Below are positions 30,114 to 39,355 of a stretch of DNA of 64,000 nt, in pieces (position 1 is the stretch's first letter; the number at the start of each line of letters is the position of its first letter). The position numbers were made by a program, and so were the translations under genes. Origin of the DNA: Trichomonas vaginalis G3 (lineage: Eukaryota > Parabasalia > Trichomonadida > Trichomonadidae); the NCBI RefSeq assembly GCF_026262505.1, contig NC_067207.1, positions 6,642,252 to 6,706,251 on the forward strand. The letters are read 5' to 3'. The notes beneath the pieces are model-generated. The model saw only the letters and a list, made by a program, of their open reading frames with translations. It was not told where the DNA came from and searched no databases.

Positions 30114-33100
30114 GCATATAAGTTTGAATCCAAGCGAACCGCTTAATGATGAAATGAATGATGAAGAATCAAATTCCACAGAAAGTATATATATTTTGGA
30201 CTACACAAAAGTATATATCCATGATGAGATGACACAAACAAATAAACTAACATTAATATCATGCGAAGAAACAGAACACCCACTATGGGATGAATTTCGC
30301 CTTATTGAAGAATTGGTTTGCAATAGCAGCTATAAGCAATCGAAAAATGGTAGATCACATATTTGTTTAATAACAGAAAAGCGAGGAACATATATCAACA
30401 ATTTTGCAGTTATAAACTCTGTTCTCCAAACACTAAGTTCATGCTTTCTGTTAAGAAAAGATCTTTTTTCTGAAAATCAATACTTAAGTGATGAAATTAA
30501 CTTAATAGCCGATATCTTAAATAATATGGAAGAAGAAAAATATTCAGTTGACTTTTCAGTATTTAAAATATTTACTCAATCGATCTCTCCCTCACTAATT
30601 TTAAGAAACATATTAAATCCAGAAGTTTTTGGATTTGATTTCAATGTAGGCTCTCAAACTTTTTCAGAAACTGTCTCCAGATTAAAAACAGATGAAACAA
30701 TTGAAGATTTTATAAAGAATAATAATAGATATAATCCAAAAGCATTCATTATCTTTAAACTTGATCGGTACAACAACGATGAATATACGTTCCCTATGTA
30801 CCTTGAATTTAAAGATGATACATTTTATTATTATTTTTATTTACAAGCTGTTACAACAAAGCATGGCGAAAGTTATAAAACCTATACAAGGTATTTATGT
30901 GGAAAAAAGTTTGTGTCATATCAGAAGATATATTTGAGTCCTAATTCAATTTCAGATCCTAAACTGCAAATTCAAGATGATTATGATGCCAAAAGGTCTC
31001 AACTGTGCTTATATTTTTGCTTCAAAAGTAAGCATAATGAAAATATTGAACAAAATCATGATAATTCTAATCAAGATACCAATGCAAATAATCACAATGA
31101 TGCAGATGAAGTCAAAGATTCAGGTGATAACAATGATGCAGATGATAACAACGATGAAGATGATAGCAACGATGAAGATGAAGGTAATTATTCAGATACT
31201 GATGACTATAATGACATGGATGCAGAAATAAATGATGATATTAATAGTGAAATCGGAGATGAAAGACCTTATAATGAAATGAATTCAGAAAACGCAACTG
31301 AAGTTAATGAAATACAGCTAAATGATATGCTAAATAACCTTCCAAAATTACATTTTGACCATTTAAATAGGAGTCCTTGCTACTTTTCCGATCAGGAACT
31401 TCAAGAGATCCTAAACTTTTTAATTAGAAATAATAATGTGCCTCAACAAACTAAAATTTCATATTCAGCAATAGCCAAAAAACTTCAACTAGGATATTGG
31501 ACAATATACAGGTGGAGCAAAAAACTATTGCAAGATCGTGAGTACAATCCAAAAATTAATATACGCTCTAAACAAAAAATGACACCTGAATTAGAGTCAA
31601 TAATTTTATTTATCATTCAATATCATTATATAGAAGAAGGGTTTTACATAAATAGTTTTATACTCAAAAACATTGCATTAAGATGCTCGATAGAATTTGA
31701 GGATTTGATGCTCAAAGATGGATTCACAGCATCAGATCAATGGTGTCGTACATTTAGAAATAAATTTGATATTGTTTTTCGGGCAATGCACGCAAACAGA
31801 GGCTGCTCACCTGATAATTTATCTGAGGAAGAAATTAAAAAATTTCAAGCATTAAAGGAATCTTTGATAATCCAGCACTCTGAAGATCCTTATATTTCCC
31901 ACCTAATCAATATAGATGAAACAAAATGGTGGGAACACCCGAAATTTGGGTTAACCTTTGCGTTTAAAGGAGCAAAAAGAGTAGTTTATAAAAAATTTGA
32001 TGAAAAAGCCTGTCTCACAGCAATAGCAACAGTTACTTCAAAAGGAAATAAACTTCCATTGGTTCTTTTGGTAGAAACAGAAAACGAAATGAATAATATT
32101 AAAAAGGATTTTCCCACAGTCAATGTTTTTTATTCATCATCAGGTTGGTCAGATGAGAATTCAATGACTAAATATCTTCAAATCGTTCGCGAGTTCTATA
32201 ACAAATTTTATTCACAACAAAGTATAGAAGCACAAAATTATTACAAGGAACATTATCAAATCGATTTAGTTTATGACTCTTTCCCAAGTCATGTCAGCGC
32301 AATAGAAGTTGCCAAAAGGCTCGGATTTAATATCCATTTGGTTCCGGTAGGCGCTACCGGACGTTGTCAACCTTTGGATCAAAATGTCTTCGGTGCATTG
32401 AAAGGTTTAGCAAATACCTTATACTGGAATAAGTTTCTTAAAAATCGCAACTCTCCCTTAAACAGGATTAACTCAATTAGAATATTGTATGACGCTTGGG
32501 ATTTAGTAAGTGAAAAAACTATAACAATGGGATGGGAAGTTTATGACCAAATAGTAAATGAATCAAAATATGATCATACTTCAATTTTCAATGATTTAGT
32601 AAATAAATATGGCGATATATATATATATGAACGAATCATGAATATTAATTCCAAGTTTTTAGAACAGGATGATGAAAATACTGATAAATACATTTTAAAT
32701 CCATCTAGAAATTATTCTCATCCTGTGGAGAAGATAGTTAATAATCTAATATTTATTCAAAAAACAGGGCTGATGGAAAACCATGAGACAGTTCATGAAT
32801 GTTGGTCTGATTTTCATGACAGACAATTGGAAATTTCAACTATTAAACTTCACGGAGAAACTTCATTAAAAACATTCATTACATTGCTTTTACCTGCTCC
32901 AAATACCTATTCAACCAATTTCTCGACTCTAACATCATGTTTATATAATCTTGTTTCTTGTTTCTATTCAGGTGCTAATTGTTCACTATTTTTAAAAGAT
33001 GATGAATTATTGAATTTAAAGGAATGTTTTAAAGAGCATTTAGAATGTATGACAGGACATTGTTATGGATGTAATTTCGATTCCATTAAAAAATTCGATA

Positions 33101-34521
33101 AAATTATATCTCCCTCACTAATTTTAAGAAACATATTAAATCCAGAAGTTTTTGGATTTGATTTCAATGTAGGCTCTCAAACTTTTTCAGAAACTGTCTC
33201 CAGATTAAAAACAGATGAAACAATTGAAGATTTTATAAAGAATAATAATAGATATAATCCAAAAGCATTCATTATCTTTAAACTTGATCGGTACAACAAC
33301 GATGAATATACGTTCCCTATGTACCTTGAATTTAAAGATGATACATTTTATTATTATTTTTATTTACAAGCTGTTACAACAAAGCATGGCGAAAGTTATA
33401 AAACCTATACAAGGTATTTATGTGGAGAAAAGTTTGTTACTTATAAAAACATATTTGTGAGACCAGATAAAACAAAGTTTGATTTGCCGAGATTAAATGA
33501 TACGTATCCATCATCACATTCTTATATTGCATTATATTTTTGTTTTAAACTGCCTCACAAACAAAACGCCCAGTCAGTTTCACCTCAAACAAGAGTGCAA
33601 TTACAAGCGAATCAAACCACTCAGTCAGTTTCACCTCAAACAAGAGTGCAATTACAAGCGAATCAAACCACTCAGTCAGTTTCACCTCAAACAAGAGTGC
33701 AATTACAAGCGAATCAATCGGCCCGGTCAGACCTAGATATTCGTATCAATTTATCATTCATTCGAGTTCTCGATAATTCAATAATGACTGGACTTGAGAA
33801 TGATTCTTATATTTGCTTTGCAATAGCACTAATCCAGGTTCTTTTACATATAAAACCATTTATGGATATTATCGATAAAAACTTAAACAACATAATTTGT
33901 CAGCAAATCTCAAACATTGCTAAAAAAGTTAAAGCAAAACAAAAACATGCAACAGAAGAGATCACCAAAATTTTACAGCAATTTGGTATGGCTTCGACTC
34001 AAAACACTTATCAAGATACGTATGAATTATTTTGTGAAATGATCAATTCTTTAAGTGAAATTAATGAAATTGATCACATGTTTAGAATTAACGAAGAAAC
34101 AAGTGATGCATCCGTCTTTTGTGCCGAGATTTTATTAACAGTATCGAATCCGTGTTTTTGTGCAAATAATCTACAAATGCAATTATTTCCATGTATACTT
34201 ACAATTTGTCTTGAATGGAATTATACTCCAGAATACAATTCGATGGACAAAATATTTCCGTATGAGATAACTAAGAATGAAGTGCATTATATTCTATTTG
34301 GTATTATAGTTCATCAAGGTGATAGAAGCCCTCATCAATTAGATGATCATTATGATTCCCATTATGTTAGTTTTATCAGACAAAAAAATGCAAATGCAAA
34401 TATCCAGATTGTTAAATTTGACGATTCACGAGTAACTGTTTTGACAGAAAGAACAGCATCTCTGCAGATCACAAAGAAAGCAGGTGGAAGGTTTTTATTA
34501 TTTTATTTTAAAATCGATTAG
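30094..34521 (+). CDS. Transposase/USP polyprotein: pseudo-USP, DDE transposase, pseudo-USP, USP (1475 aa)
   Basis: ATG at 30094. Residues ~88-312: USP-like domain with INNFAVINSVLQTL, where the catalytic Cys position is Ala. Residues 313-400: Asp/Asn-rich linker. Residues ~425-835: pogo-type transposase with HTH (YSAIAKKLQLGYWTIYRWSKK) and DDE (INIDETKW, LVYDSFPSH, GRCQPLDQNVF, 33 residues between the last two). Residues ~926-1146: second USP-like domain with NFSTLTSCLYNL, Cys position Ser. Residues ~1160-1210: three 17-residue repeats. Residues ~1229-1475: USP domain with GLENDSYICF (N1236, C1241), SHYVSF (H1423) and KFDDSRVT (D1443), all three triad members plus the oxyanion Asn at Cys-5. 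I infer a mobile-element protein, or a derived host gene, that joins DNA transposition with deubiquitinase folds. The preceding ORF plus this one form two transposase/pseudo-USP modules in tandem. Confidence 0.8.
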   Translation: MNSKLYKHISLNPSEPLNDEMNDEESNSTESIYILDYTKVYIHDEMTQTNKLTLISCEETEHPLWDEFRLIEELVCNSSYKQSKNGRSHICLITEKRGTYINNFAVINSVLQTLSSCFLLRKDLFSENQYLSDEINLIADILNNMEEEKYSVDFSVFKIFTQSISPSLILRNILNPEVFGFDFNVGSQTFSETVSRLKTDETIEDFIKNNNRYNPKAFIIFKLDRYNNDEYTFPMYLEFKDDTFYYYFYLQAVTTKHGESYKTYTRYLCGKKFVSYQKIYLSPNSISDPKLQIQDDYDAKRSQLCLYFCFKSKHNENIEQNHDNSNQDTNANNHNDADEVKDSGDNNDADDNNDEDDSNDEDEGNYSDTDDYNDMDAEINDDINSEIGDERPYNEMNSENATEVNEIQLNDMLNNLPKLHFDHLNRSPCYFSDQELQEILNFLIRNNNVPQQTKISYSAIAKKLQLGYWTIYRWSKKLLQDREYNPKINIRSKQKMTPELESIILFIIQYHYIEEGFYINSFILKNIALRCSIEFEDLMLKDGFTASDQWCRTFRNKFDIVFRAMHANRGCSPDNLSEEEIKKFQALKESLIIQHSEDPYISHLINIDETKWWEHPKFGLTFAFKGAKRVVYKKFDEKACLTAIATVTSKGNKLPLVLLVETENEMNNIKKDFPTVNVFYSSSGWSDENSMTKYLQIVREFYNKFYSQQSIEAQNYYKEHYQIDLVYDSFPSHVSAIEVAKRLGFNIHLVPVGATGRCQPLDQNVFGALKGLANTLYWNKFLKNRNSPLNRINSIRILYDAWDLVSEKTITMGWEVYDQIVNESKYDHTSIFNDLVNKYGDIYIYERIMNINSKFLEQDDENTDKYILNPSRNYSHPVEKIVNNLIFIQKTGLMENHETVHECWSDFHDRQLEISTIKLHGETSLKTFITLLLPAPNTYSTNFSTLTSCLYNLVSCFYSGANCSLFLKDDELLNLKECFKEHLECMTGHCYGCNFDSIKKFDKIISPSLILRNILNPEVFGFDFNVGSQTFSETVSRLKTDETIEDFIKNNNRYNPKAFIIFKLDRYNNDEYTFPMYLEFKDDTFYYYFYLQAVTTKHGESYKTYTRYLCGEKFVTYKNIFVRPDKTKFDLPRLNDTYPSSHSYIALYFCFKLPHKQNAQSVSPQTRVQLQANQTTQSVSPQTRVQLQANQTTQSVSPQTRVQLQANQSARSDLDIRINLSFIRVLDNSIMTGLENDSYICFAIALIQVLLHIKPFMDIIDKNLNNIICQQISNIAKKVKAKQKHATEEITKILQQFGMASTQNTYQDTYELFCEMINSLSEINEIDHMFRINEETSDASVFCAEILLTVSNPCFCANNLQMQLFPCILTICLEWNYTPEYNSMDKIFPYEITKNEVHYILFGIIVHQGDRSPHQLDDHYDSHYVSFIRQKNANANIQIVKFDDSRVTVLTERTASLQITKKAGGRFLLFYFKID
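30586..30914 (+). repeat. 329-bp near-identical segment, copy 1
   Basis: Coding part of the first pseudo-USP domain. It matches 33109-33437 base for base except one A/G difference, in the same reading frame (offset 2523), while the adjoining transposase and domain starts are strongly diverged. Confidence 0.9.
33109..33437 (+). repeat. 329-bp near-identical segment, copy 2
   Basis: Coding part of the second pseudo-USP domain. See 30586-30914. Identity starts at TCTCCCTCAC and ends at AAGTTTGT. Confidence 0.9.
33571..33723 (+). repeat. 51-bp tandem repeat x3 (17-residue units)
   Basis: Three consecutive in-frame copies encoding QSVSPQTRVQLQANQTT-like units; the third diverges only in its last few bases. 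They form the linker in front of the C-terminal USP domain. Confidence 0.9.
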
Positions 34522-34749
34522 TTACCATCAATTATAGGAACGATTCTTTTAAGCAATTGAGAAGAAAAAGCGGATGTCGATTGTTATGTCGGAAAAACCT
34601 TATAGAGTTAATAAATGTTTGTTAGTATATTAGTTTATTATTATTATTAGATTATTTATAGTTGGATAGAAGATATGTTATAGGTGACCGAAAGTGAAGT
34701 GAATTGTATGATAAAAAATTTTTCAAATTCAGCCCTAAGTTCCTTGCGG
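34522..34749. other. 3' flank of the transposase/USP ORF
   Basis: No ORF is supported, and no terminal inverted repeat matching a site upstream of 28764 could be recognised by eye. Confidence 0.4.
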
Positions 34750-35040
34750 GACAACAATCACTTGTTATTGTTGTCAGAACAAGTGATTGTTGCATAAAAG
34801 GCAATCATTCTATGATAATGACTGTCTTTTATGCAACTTTGTTTGAAATCTTATTTGATTCTAAAAAAAGTTGCTTAGTAAACAACAATCACTTGTTATT
34901 GTTGTCAGAACAAGTGATTGTTGCATAAAAGGCAATCATTCTATGATAATGACTGTCTTTTATGCAACTTTGTTTGAAATCTTATTTGATTCTAAAAAAA
35001 AGTTGCTTAGTAAACAACAATCACTTGTTATTGTTATCAC
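34750..35040. repeat. 131-bp tandem repeat, about 2.3 copies, hairpin-bearing
   Basis: Unit starts at 34753, 34884 and 35016 (periods 131 and 132). Each unit holds a 14-bp perfect inverted repeat AACAATCACTTGTT / AACAAGTGATTGTT (34753-34766, 34778-34791) and a second pair GCATAAAAG / CTTTTATGC. It has no coding role. Confidence 0.85.
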
Positions 35041-36470
35041 AACAAATTTTAATTACGAAAAATATATTCATAATCTTTGCATGACTATATATTCTGAATC
35101 TTTTAAATCTCTATTAATCTTTTATATTTATATTTGGTCCAATTGTAATGAACCCTCAAATATTATTACTAAATCCCTCTACTTATAATTTTTCCCTTAT
35201 TTAACCATACATTCTTCATTACAATTTTTTTAACCTCTTATTCCAATCTTAGTTTTATTCACTAACTTAAAAATATCCGAATCTTAATAATTATCATGAA
35301 TGATTTCATTCCATTTTGCCTTTTTTAAAAAAAAATTGAAATTCTATTTCATTAAAACGCCATTTTTAAGCAAATTAACATCAACTACTCAACTATTAAA
35401 TAGCAAACATTATTTTATTGTATTGAAATCAGATCTAAATGATTTTCAATTTTTCCAAATTCAGTTTCAAAATCGGTAAAATTGTTAAGATCTTATACAA
35501 TATGCATAAGATACTATTTTCCATATCTTTTTTAAATACTTTTTGTAATATTTGGAAGTGACCAAAATGTGCTTATGTAAACGTTTGGCTATAGAAATTA
35601 GAGTCAAATATCAGTTTTATAGAACAAATTAATATGTTTTGTATTGCTTTTCGATGTATTGCAATTCAATTACAGCCAAATCAGCTCTATTTTATTAAAC
35701 TCATAGCTCAGAACATTTCGTGTAATCATGTATGCTATATCTTACTAAATAAACATCTAACATTTGACTTTATGGATAATAATGATTTTTTTTCCGTTAC
35801 TTGATATTATAGGCTGATAAAACCACAATCATATTAAACTTCCTCCGAAATAATTAATAAAGAAAAGTTTTTTAATTTCTAAAACTCATTATGAAGTATC
35901 ATATTTAATCGATTTTTTATTTTCATTTGTTATATCATATATCAATAGTCTATCATTCCTTCATAAATTATCAGCAAAGAAATTTCTCAAATACCATCTC
36001 TGTGGGGAGATACAATGAAATGAAAAATCATTTTGTGACATCAAAATCTAAAATTCTATTCTTTCTAATACATATAACTAATATCTTTAGATATAGTACA
36101 TTATATATATAGTTTCAAAAATCTTATATGTTTATTGGTTATTGAGATAGAAGCGCTTTAATTATCTCAATTTTGAGAAAAAATGTAAAATTCAGAAAAT
36201 CATAGGGTATAATATAATTTTTAATAATAAACATAAATTCGCTGCTTGATGATTGTAAATCATGTAAAACAACGATTAAGCAATAACAAAAACAAAATAT
36301 AAAATAATCATCCGAAACATAACTAATTGAAGAAAATAACCGTAAATAAATGTAGTAGTTCGTAAATTCAAAGTAAGATCTGTTGTAAAATGTCGTAGAA
36401 AATGATAAAATTTTGAAAAAATATTAAATCGAAAAATTATTTGTTGAAAGATGTTCTGTAATTAATCGCA
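35041..36470. other. Intergenic, AT-rich
   Basis: About 1.4 kb without a convincing ORF, RNA gene or repeat. A 61-codon frame at 35927-36112 is not convincing. Confidence 0.4.
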
Positions 36471-37991
36471 TTAGATTTGAGTTTCTTGGGATTTATGAAA
36501 TCCGTCTTTTTCTGGGTCATTATCTTCTAAACGTTCCTCAACGGCTTGACGGAGGGAAGCGCCAAGGGATACTTGACCAGTATTCTGAGGTGGAGGTTCT
36601 TGTTGGTTCTGTGGTTCGTTATTCTCGTTTTGTTGATTTTCATTTTGTATTTGTTCGTTTTGTTGCTGTGGTGGTTGTCCGTTTTGTTCTTGTGGTTGCT
36701 CTTGTTGTTGTTCCTGGTTTTGTTCGTTGTCTTGGTCGTTATGAGATTCTCTAATTTTTTCTTCAACTTCCATAACTTCTTCGTTGAATGTCTTTGGAGA
36801 AGGAGCTGTAATATTCTTATATGATTCGAGGTTTTCTTGTTTTTCTGGACTCTTCTTGGAGAAATTCAATTTCTTTTGGAATTCAGCCTGACGACGTTTT
36901 CTTTCATTGTTTTCCTTGCGCTCTTGTTCAAGAATTGATTTATCATTTGGAGGCTTCAATTCTCCTAACAAATTCTTATGAATTGAATCTCTTTTTCTTG
37001 AACCGGCGTAAGTAGGAGCAATTTGTAATGATTGGCTTGATGACTTTTCATGTTCGCTTTCTGACTTCTTTTGTTGTAAAACTTTGTCTCTATTTGCTAA
37101 TTCATCTAATCTTTTTTCTTTTTGTGTCTCTAAGAAGGTTGTTTGCCTTTGTCTGATGTTTTCTATGTTATCTAGGTCTCTTTCCATTCTTTTCTCCATT
37201 TGCTTCTTGTATGTCCTGTAGTCTTTTACGAGAGCTCTTTGAGCGTTTTGAGTTTCGATATCAGCAAGAGCTTGAACTTCAGAATGGATACGCTTTGCTC
37301 CATCGAAATTGTTTGCCAAAGCCAAGTTGCGCTCCATTTCTTTAAGTTCTAAGAGCTTTTGGCTCGGTTTTCTGTATTTACGCGGCATTTCTTCAATCCA
37401 AACATTCTCGAACTGTTCTGTTTCTTGCTTGTGCTTTTCTTGAAGAGTCTGTATTTTCTGATCGAGTCTCTGATTTAAGTCTTGAATCTTTTGTTGATAA
37501 TCTTTTTCAATTTCTTCTCTTTGTTGAGATGTTGACTGGACAGAACGTTCAGATGGAAGTGCAGACTTACTTCTAGTTTGAATTTCTTGCTTTGAAAGCT
37601 CAGCAAGGTTATAAGCTTTTTGAGCTTCATCATATTGTTCGTTCATCGAACAATCAGCAACGTATTCGCGTAAGTGAGAGTGTAGTTTCGTTAAATCTTG
37701 ATCAGAAACTTGACTTAAGTCACCTGTCTGCATAACGTTATTTCTTATATTGATACATTCCTGATCATCTAATGTTGAAGCAGCTGTTTTAACTTGTTGT
37801 TGTTCGGGTTGTGGCTGTCGATTCTTGATAGAAGCGGTTGATGAAGTTCTTGATAATTTTGTCAATGAACTTTTAGCAGAAATAGATATCGGCTGAGATG
37901 CAGATACATTATTCCTATAGGTTGTTGTCGGCCTGCGAATAACCGGCCGTTTATGTGTGCCGATAGTAATAGAGCAAGGCTTTTCCGACAT
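36471..37991 (-). CDS. Coiled-coil protein with Gln/Asn-rich C-terminus (506 aa)
   Basis: ATG at 37991 (MSEKPCSITI). Residues 1-75 are basic and Ser/Thr-rich. About 75-150 is a helical region (LTKLHSHLREYVADCSMNEQYDEA) of the kind that recurs in a trichomonad coiled-coil family. About 155-320 is strong coiled coil, including PRKYRKPSQKLLELKEMERN. Residues 415-475 are a low-complexity Gln/Asn/Glu/Pro run (NEQNQEQQQEQPQEQ). It has no catalytic or membrane motif. It resembles trichomonad-specific coiled-coil proteins probably associated with the cytoskeleton; the precise role is unknown. No clear Inr precedes the start. Confidence 0.85.
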   Translation of the reverse strand: MSEKPCSITIGTHKRPVIRRPTTTYRNNVSASQPISISAKSSLTKLSRTSSTASIKNRQPQPEQQQVKTAASTLDDQECINIRNNVMQTGDLSQVSDQDLTKLHSHLREYVADCSMNEQYDEAQKAYNLAELSKQEIQTRSKSALPSERSVQSTSQQREEIEKDYQQKIQDLNQRLDQKIQTLQEKHKQETEQFENVWIEEMPRKYRKPSQKLLELKEMERNLALANNFDGAKRIHSEVQALADIETQNAQRALVKDYRTYKKQMEKRMERDLDNIENIRQRQTTFLETQKEKRLDELANRDKVLQQKKSESEHEKSSSQSLQIAPTYAGSRKRDSIHKNLLGELKPPNDKSILEQERKENNERKRRQAEFQKKLNFSKKSPEKQENLESYKNITAPSPKTFNEEVMEVEEKIRESHNDQDNEQNQEQQQEQPQEQNGQPPQQQNEQIQNENQQNENNEPQNQQEPPPQNTGQVSLGASLRQAVEERLEDNDPEKDGFHKSQETQI

Positions 37992-38713
37992 TCTGGAGTA
38001 ACGTAACTTTTACATATCGTCCTCACAAAAAATTCAGATTTTGATGTTTATGCGATAAAAAGATAGTAATCATGGAAAGCGAATAAAGTATATGTTTTTA
38101 GTTTTCCAAAATTTTTCAAAAATCAAAAAATAATGATCAAAATCTAGAAAATGAAAAGAAAATCATCAATTTTGAAAAAATTTTGGAAAAATTTAAAGTA
38201 ACAATGATGTTATTTTAGATATAGTTTTAGTGTTGATCTCTAGATTTTCAAAATTTCTATTGTCACTAAGTTTTTTCGAGAAAAATACCTTCAAATTATT
38301 GATTTAACTAATAATTCTTACATACATTTTCATATTTATGCATTTAAGACATGAATATATCTTATATCCTTCAAAATATTTCATTATTATGAATAATGAA
38401 AAAGAATTTAAGGATGATCTTCATCTTCTCCAATCATTAAGTCAGTATACATTATTAAACATGAGAATTCACCACAATGGCTTCTATTATCGTAGAAAAA
38501 TTTTCATTATACGTGTCAAGTTTGTTTTAACTCATCTTGATAAAGAAATATCATGTGCAAAGCATTTTTCATTCATTTGTTAATTCATCAATATTGAATG
38601 TGTCCTATGCATCCATTAGAAAGAACGGTATCATTGTCTCAAAAACCGTCACTTTTCGCTTATCCAAAAGTAAACTTCAGAATTATCGCCCTTTTTATAT
38701 TTATTTTTTACAG
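37992..38713. other. Divergent intergenic region
   Basis: Between the coiled-coil gene (minus) and the EF-hand gene (plus). An 81-codon ATG frame at 38338-38583 has no recognisable family and is not called. The EF-hand gene is preceded by a T-rich stretch ending ACAG before ATG 38714, but no trichomonad intron signature is visible. Confidence 0.4.
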
Positions 38714-39289
38714 ATGGGAAACTCCAATTCTATCCCAAAGCCAACTCCACAAGAAGTCGAGCAGCTCACAAAGACAACTCATTTCAATAAGGAAGAAATC
38801 AGCAAGCTCTATGACGCATTCTCCAAGATTGCCAGCGCATCTGGATCTGCCGATGGAAAAATCCAGCCAGAAGAGTTCTATGAATCCCTTGCTATTACTA
38901 ATCACGAGTATGGAAAGAAGGTTTTCGAGGCCTTTGATACAAATCCAGACGGTGATCTCTCATTCTCCGAATATGTTTCTGGCATTTCCCAGTTATGCGA
39001 GAGAGCCTCTGTAGAAGAGAAGGCTAAGTTCTGCTTTGGCTTATACGATGCTGATAAGTCCGGATGCATCACAAAACCAGAGTTCATGTCCATCATTACA
39101 GCTTCTCTTGGACAAATGCCAGGTGCTGACCCAGCTCTTGTCAACCAGATCGCTGCTCAGCTCTTCAAGGAGATTGATAAGTCTGGCGATGGAAATATCA
39201 AATTCGAAGAATTCCTTAAAGCAGCTTCAAAGAACAACAATATTGTCAAATGCGTTGAAGTCCATGTTGAACATATTTTCGCGCATTAA
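38714..39289 (+). CDS. Calcineurin B-like EF-hand protein, predicted N-myristoylated (191 aa)
   Basis: I start at ATG 38714, giving MGNSNSIPKP, a classic N-myristoylation signal as in calcineurin B and recoverin-type proteins; the longer open frame upstream starts at TTG. EF-hand loops: degenerate at residues ~43-54 (SGSADGKIQPEE), then D75-E86 (DTNPDGDLSFSE), D112-E123 (DADKSGCITKPE) and D155-E166 (DKSGDGNIKFEE), the last three with good Ca2+ ligands. Length and loop spacing fit the regulatory subunit of the Ca2+/calmodulin-dependent phosphatase, or a CHP/CBL-like sensor. The C-terminus (CVEVHVEHIFAH) is extended. Codon use is GC-richer than in its neighbours, suggesting good expression. It converges with the VPS9 gene, with stops 66 bases apart. 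Confidence 0.85.
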   Translation: MGNSNSIPKPTPQEVEQLTKTTHFNKEEISKLYDAFSKIASASGSADGKIQPEEFYESLAITNHEYGKKVFEAFDTNPDGDLSFSEYVSGISQLCERASVEEKAKFCFGLYDADKSGCITKPEFMSIITASLGQMPGADPALVNQIAAQLFKEIDKSGDGNIKFEEFLKAASKNNNIVKCVEVHVEHIFAH

Positions 39290-39355
39290 AACTGCGTCTT
39301 TAACATATTTTACAATGGTAAAAAAATTTTATTCAAACAAAAAAAAATCTATAAA

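Noticed and set aside
38338-38583. 81-codon ATG frame upstream of the EF-hand gene
   Set aside because: No homology signal and composition like the intergenic background.
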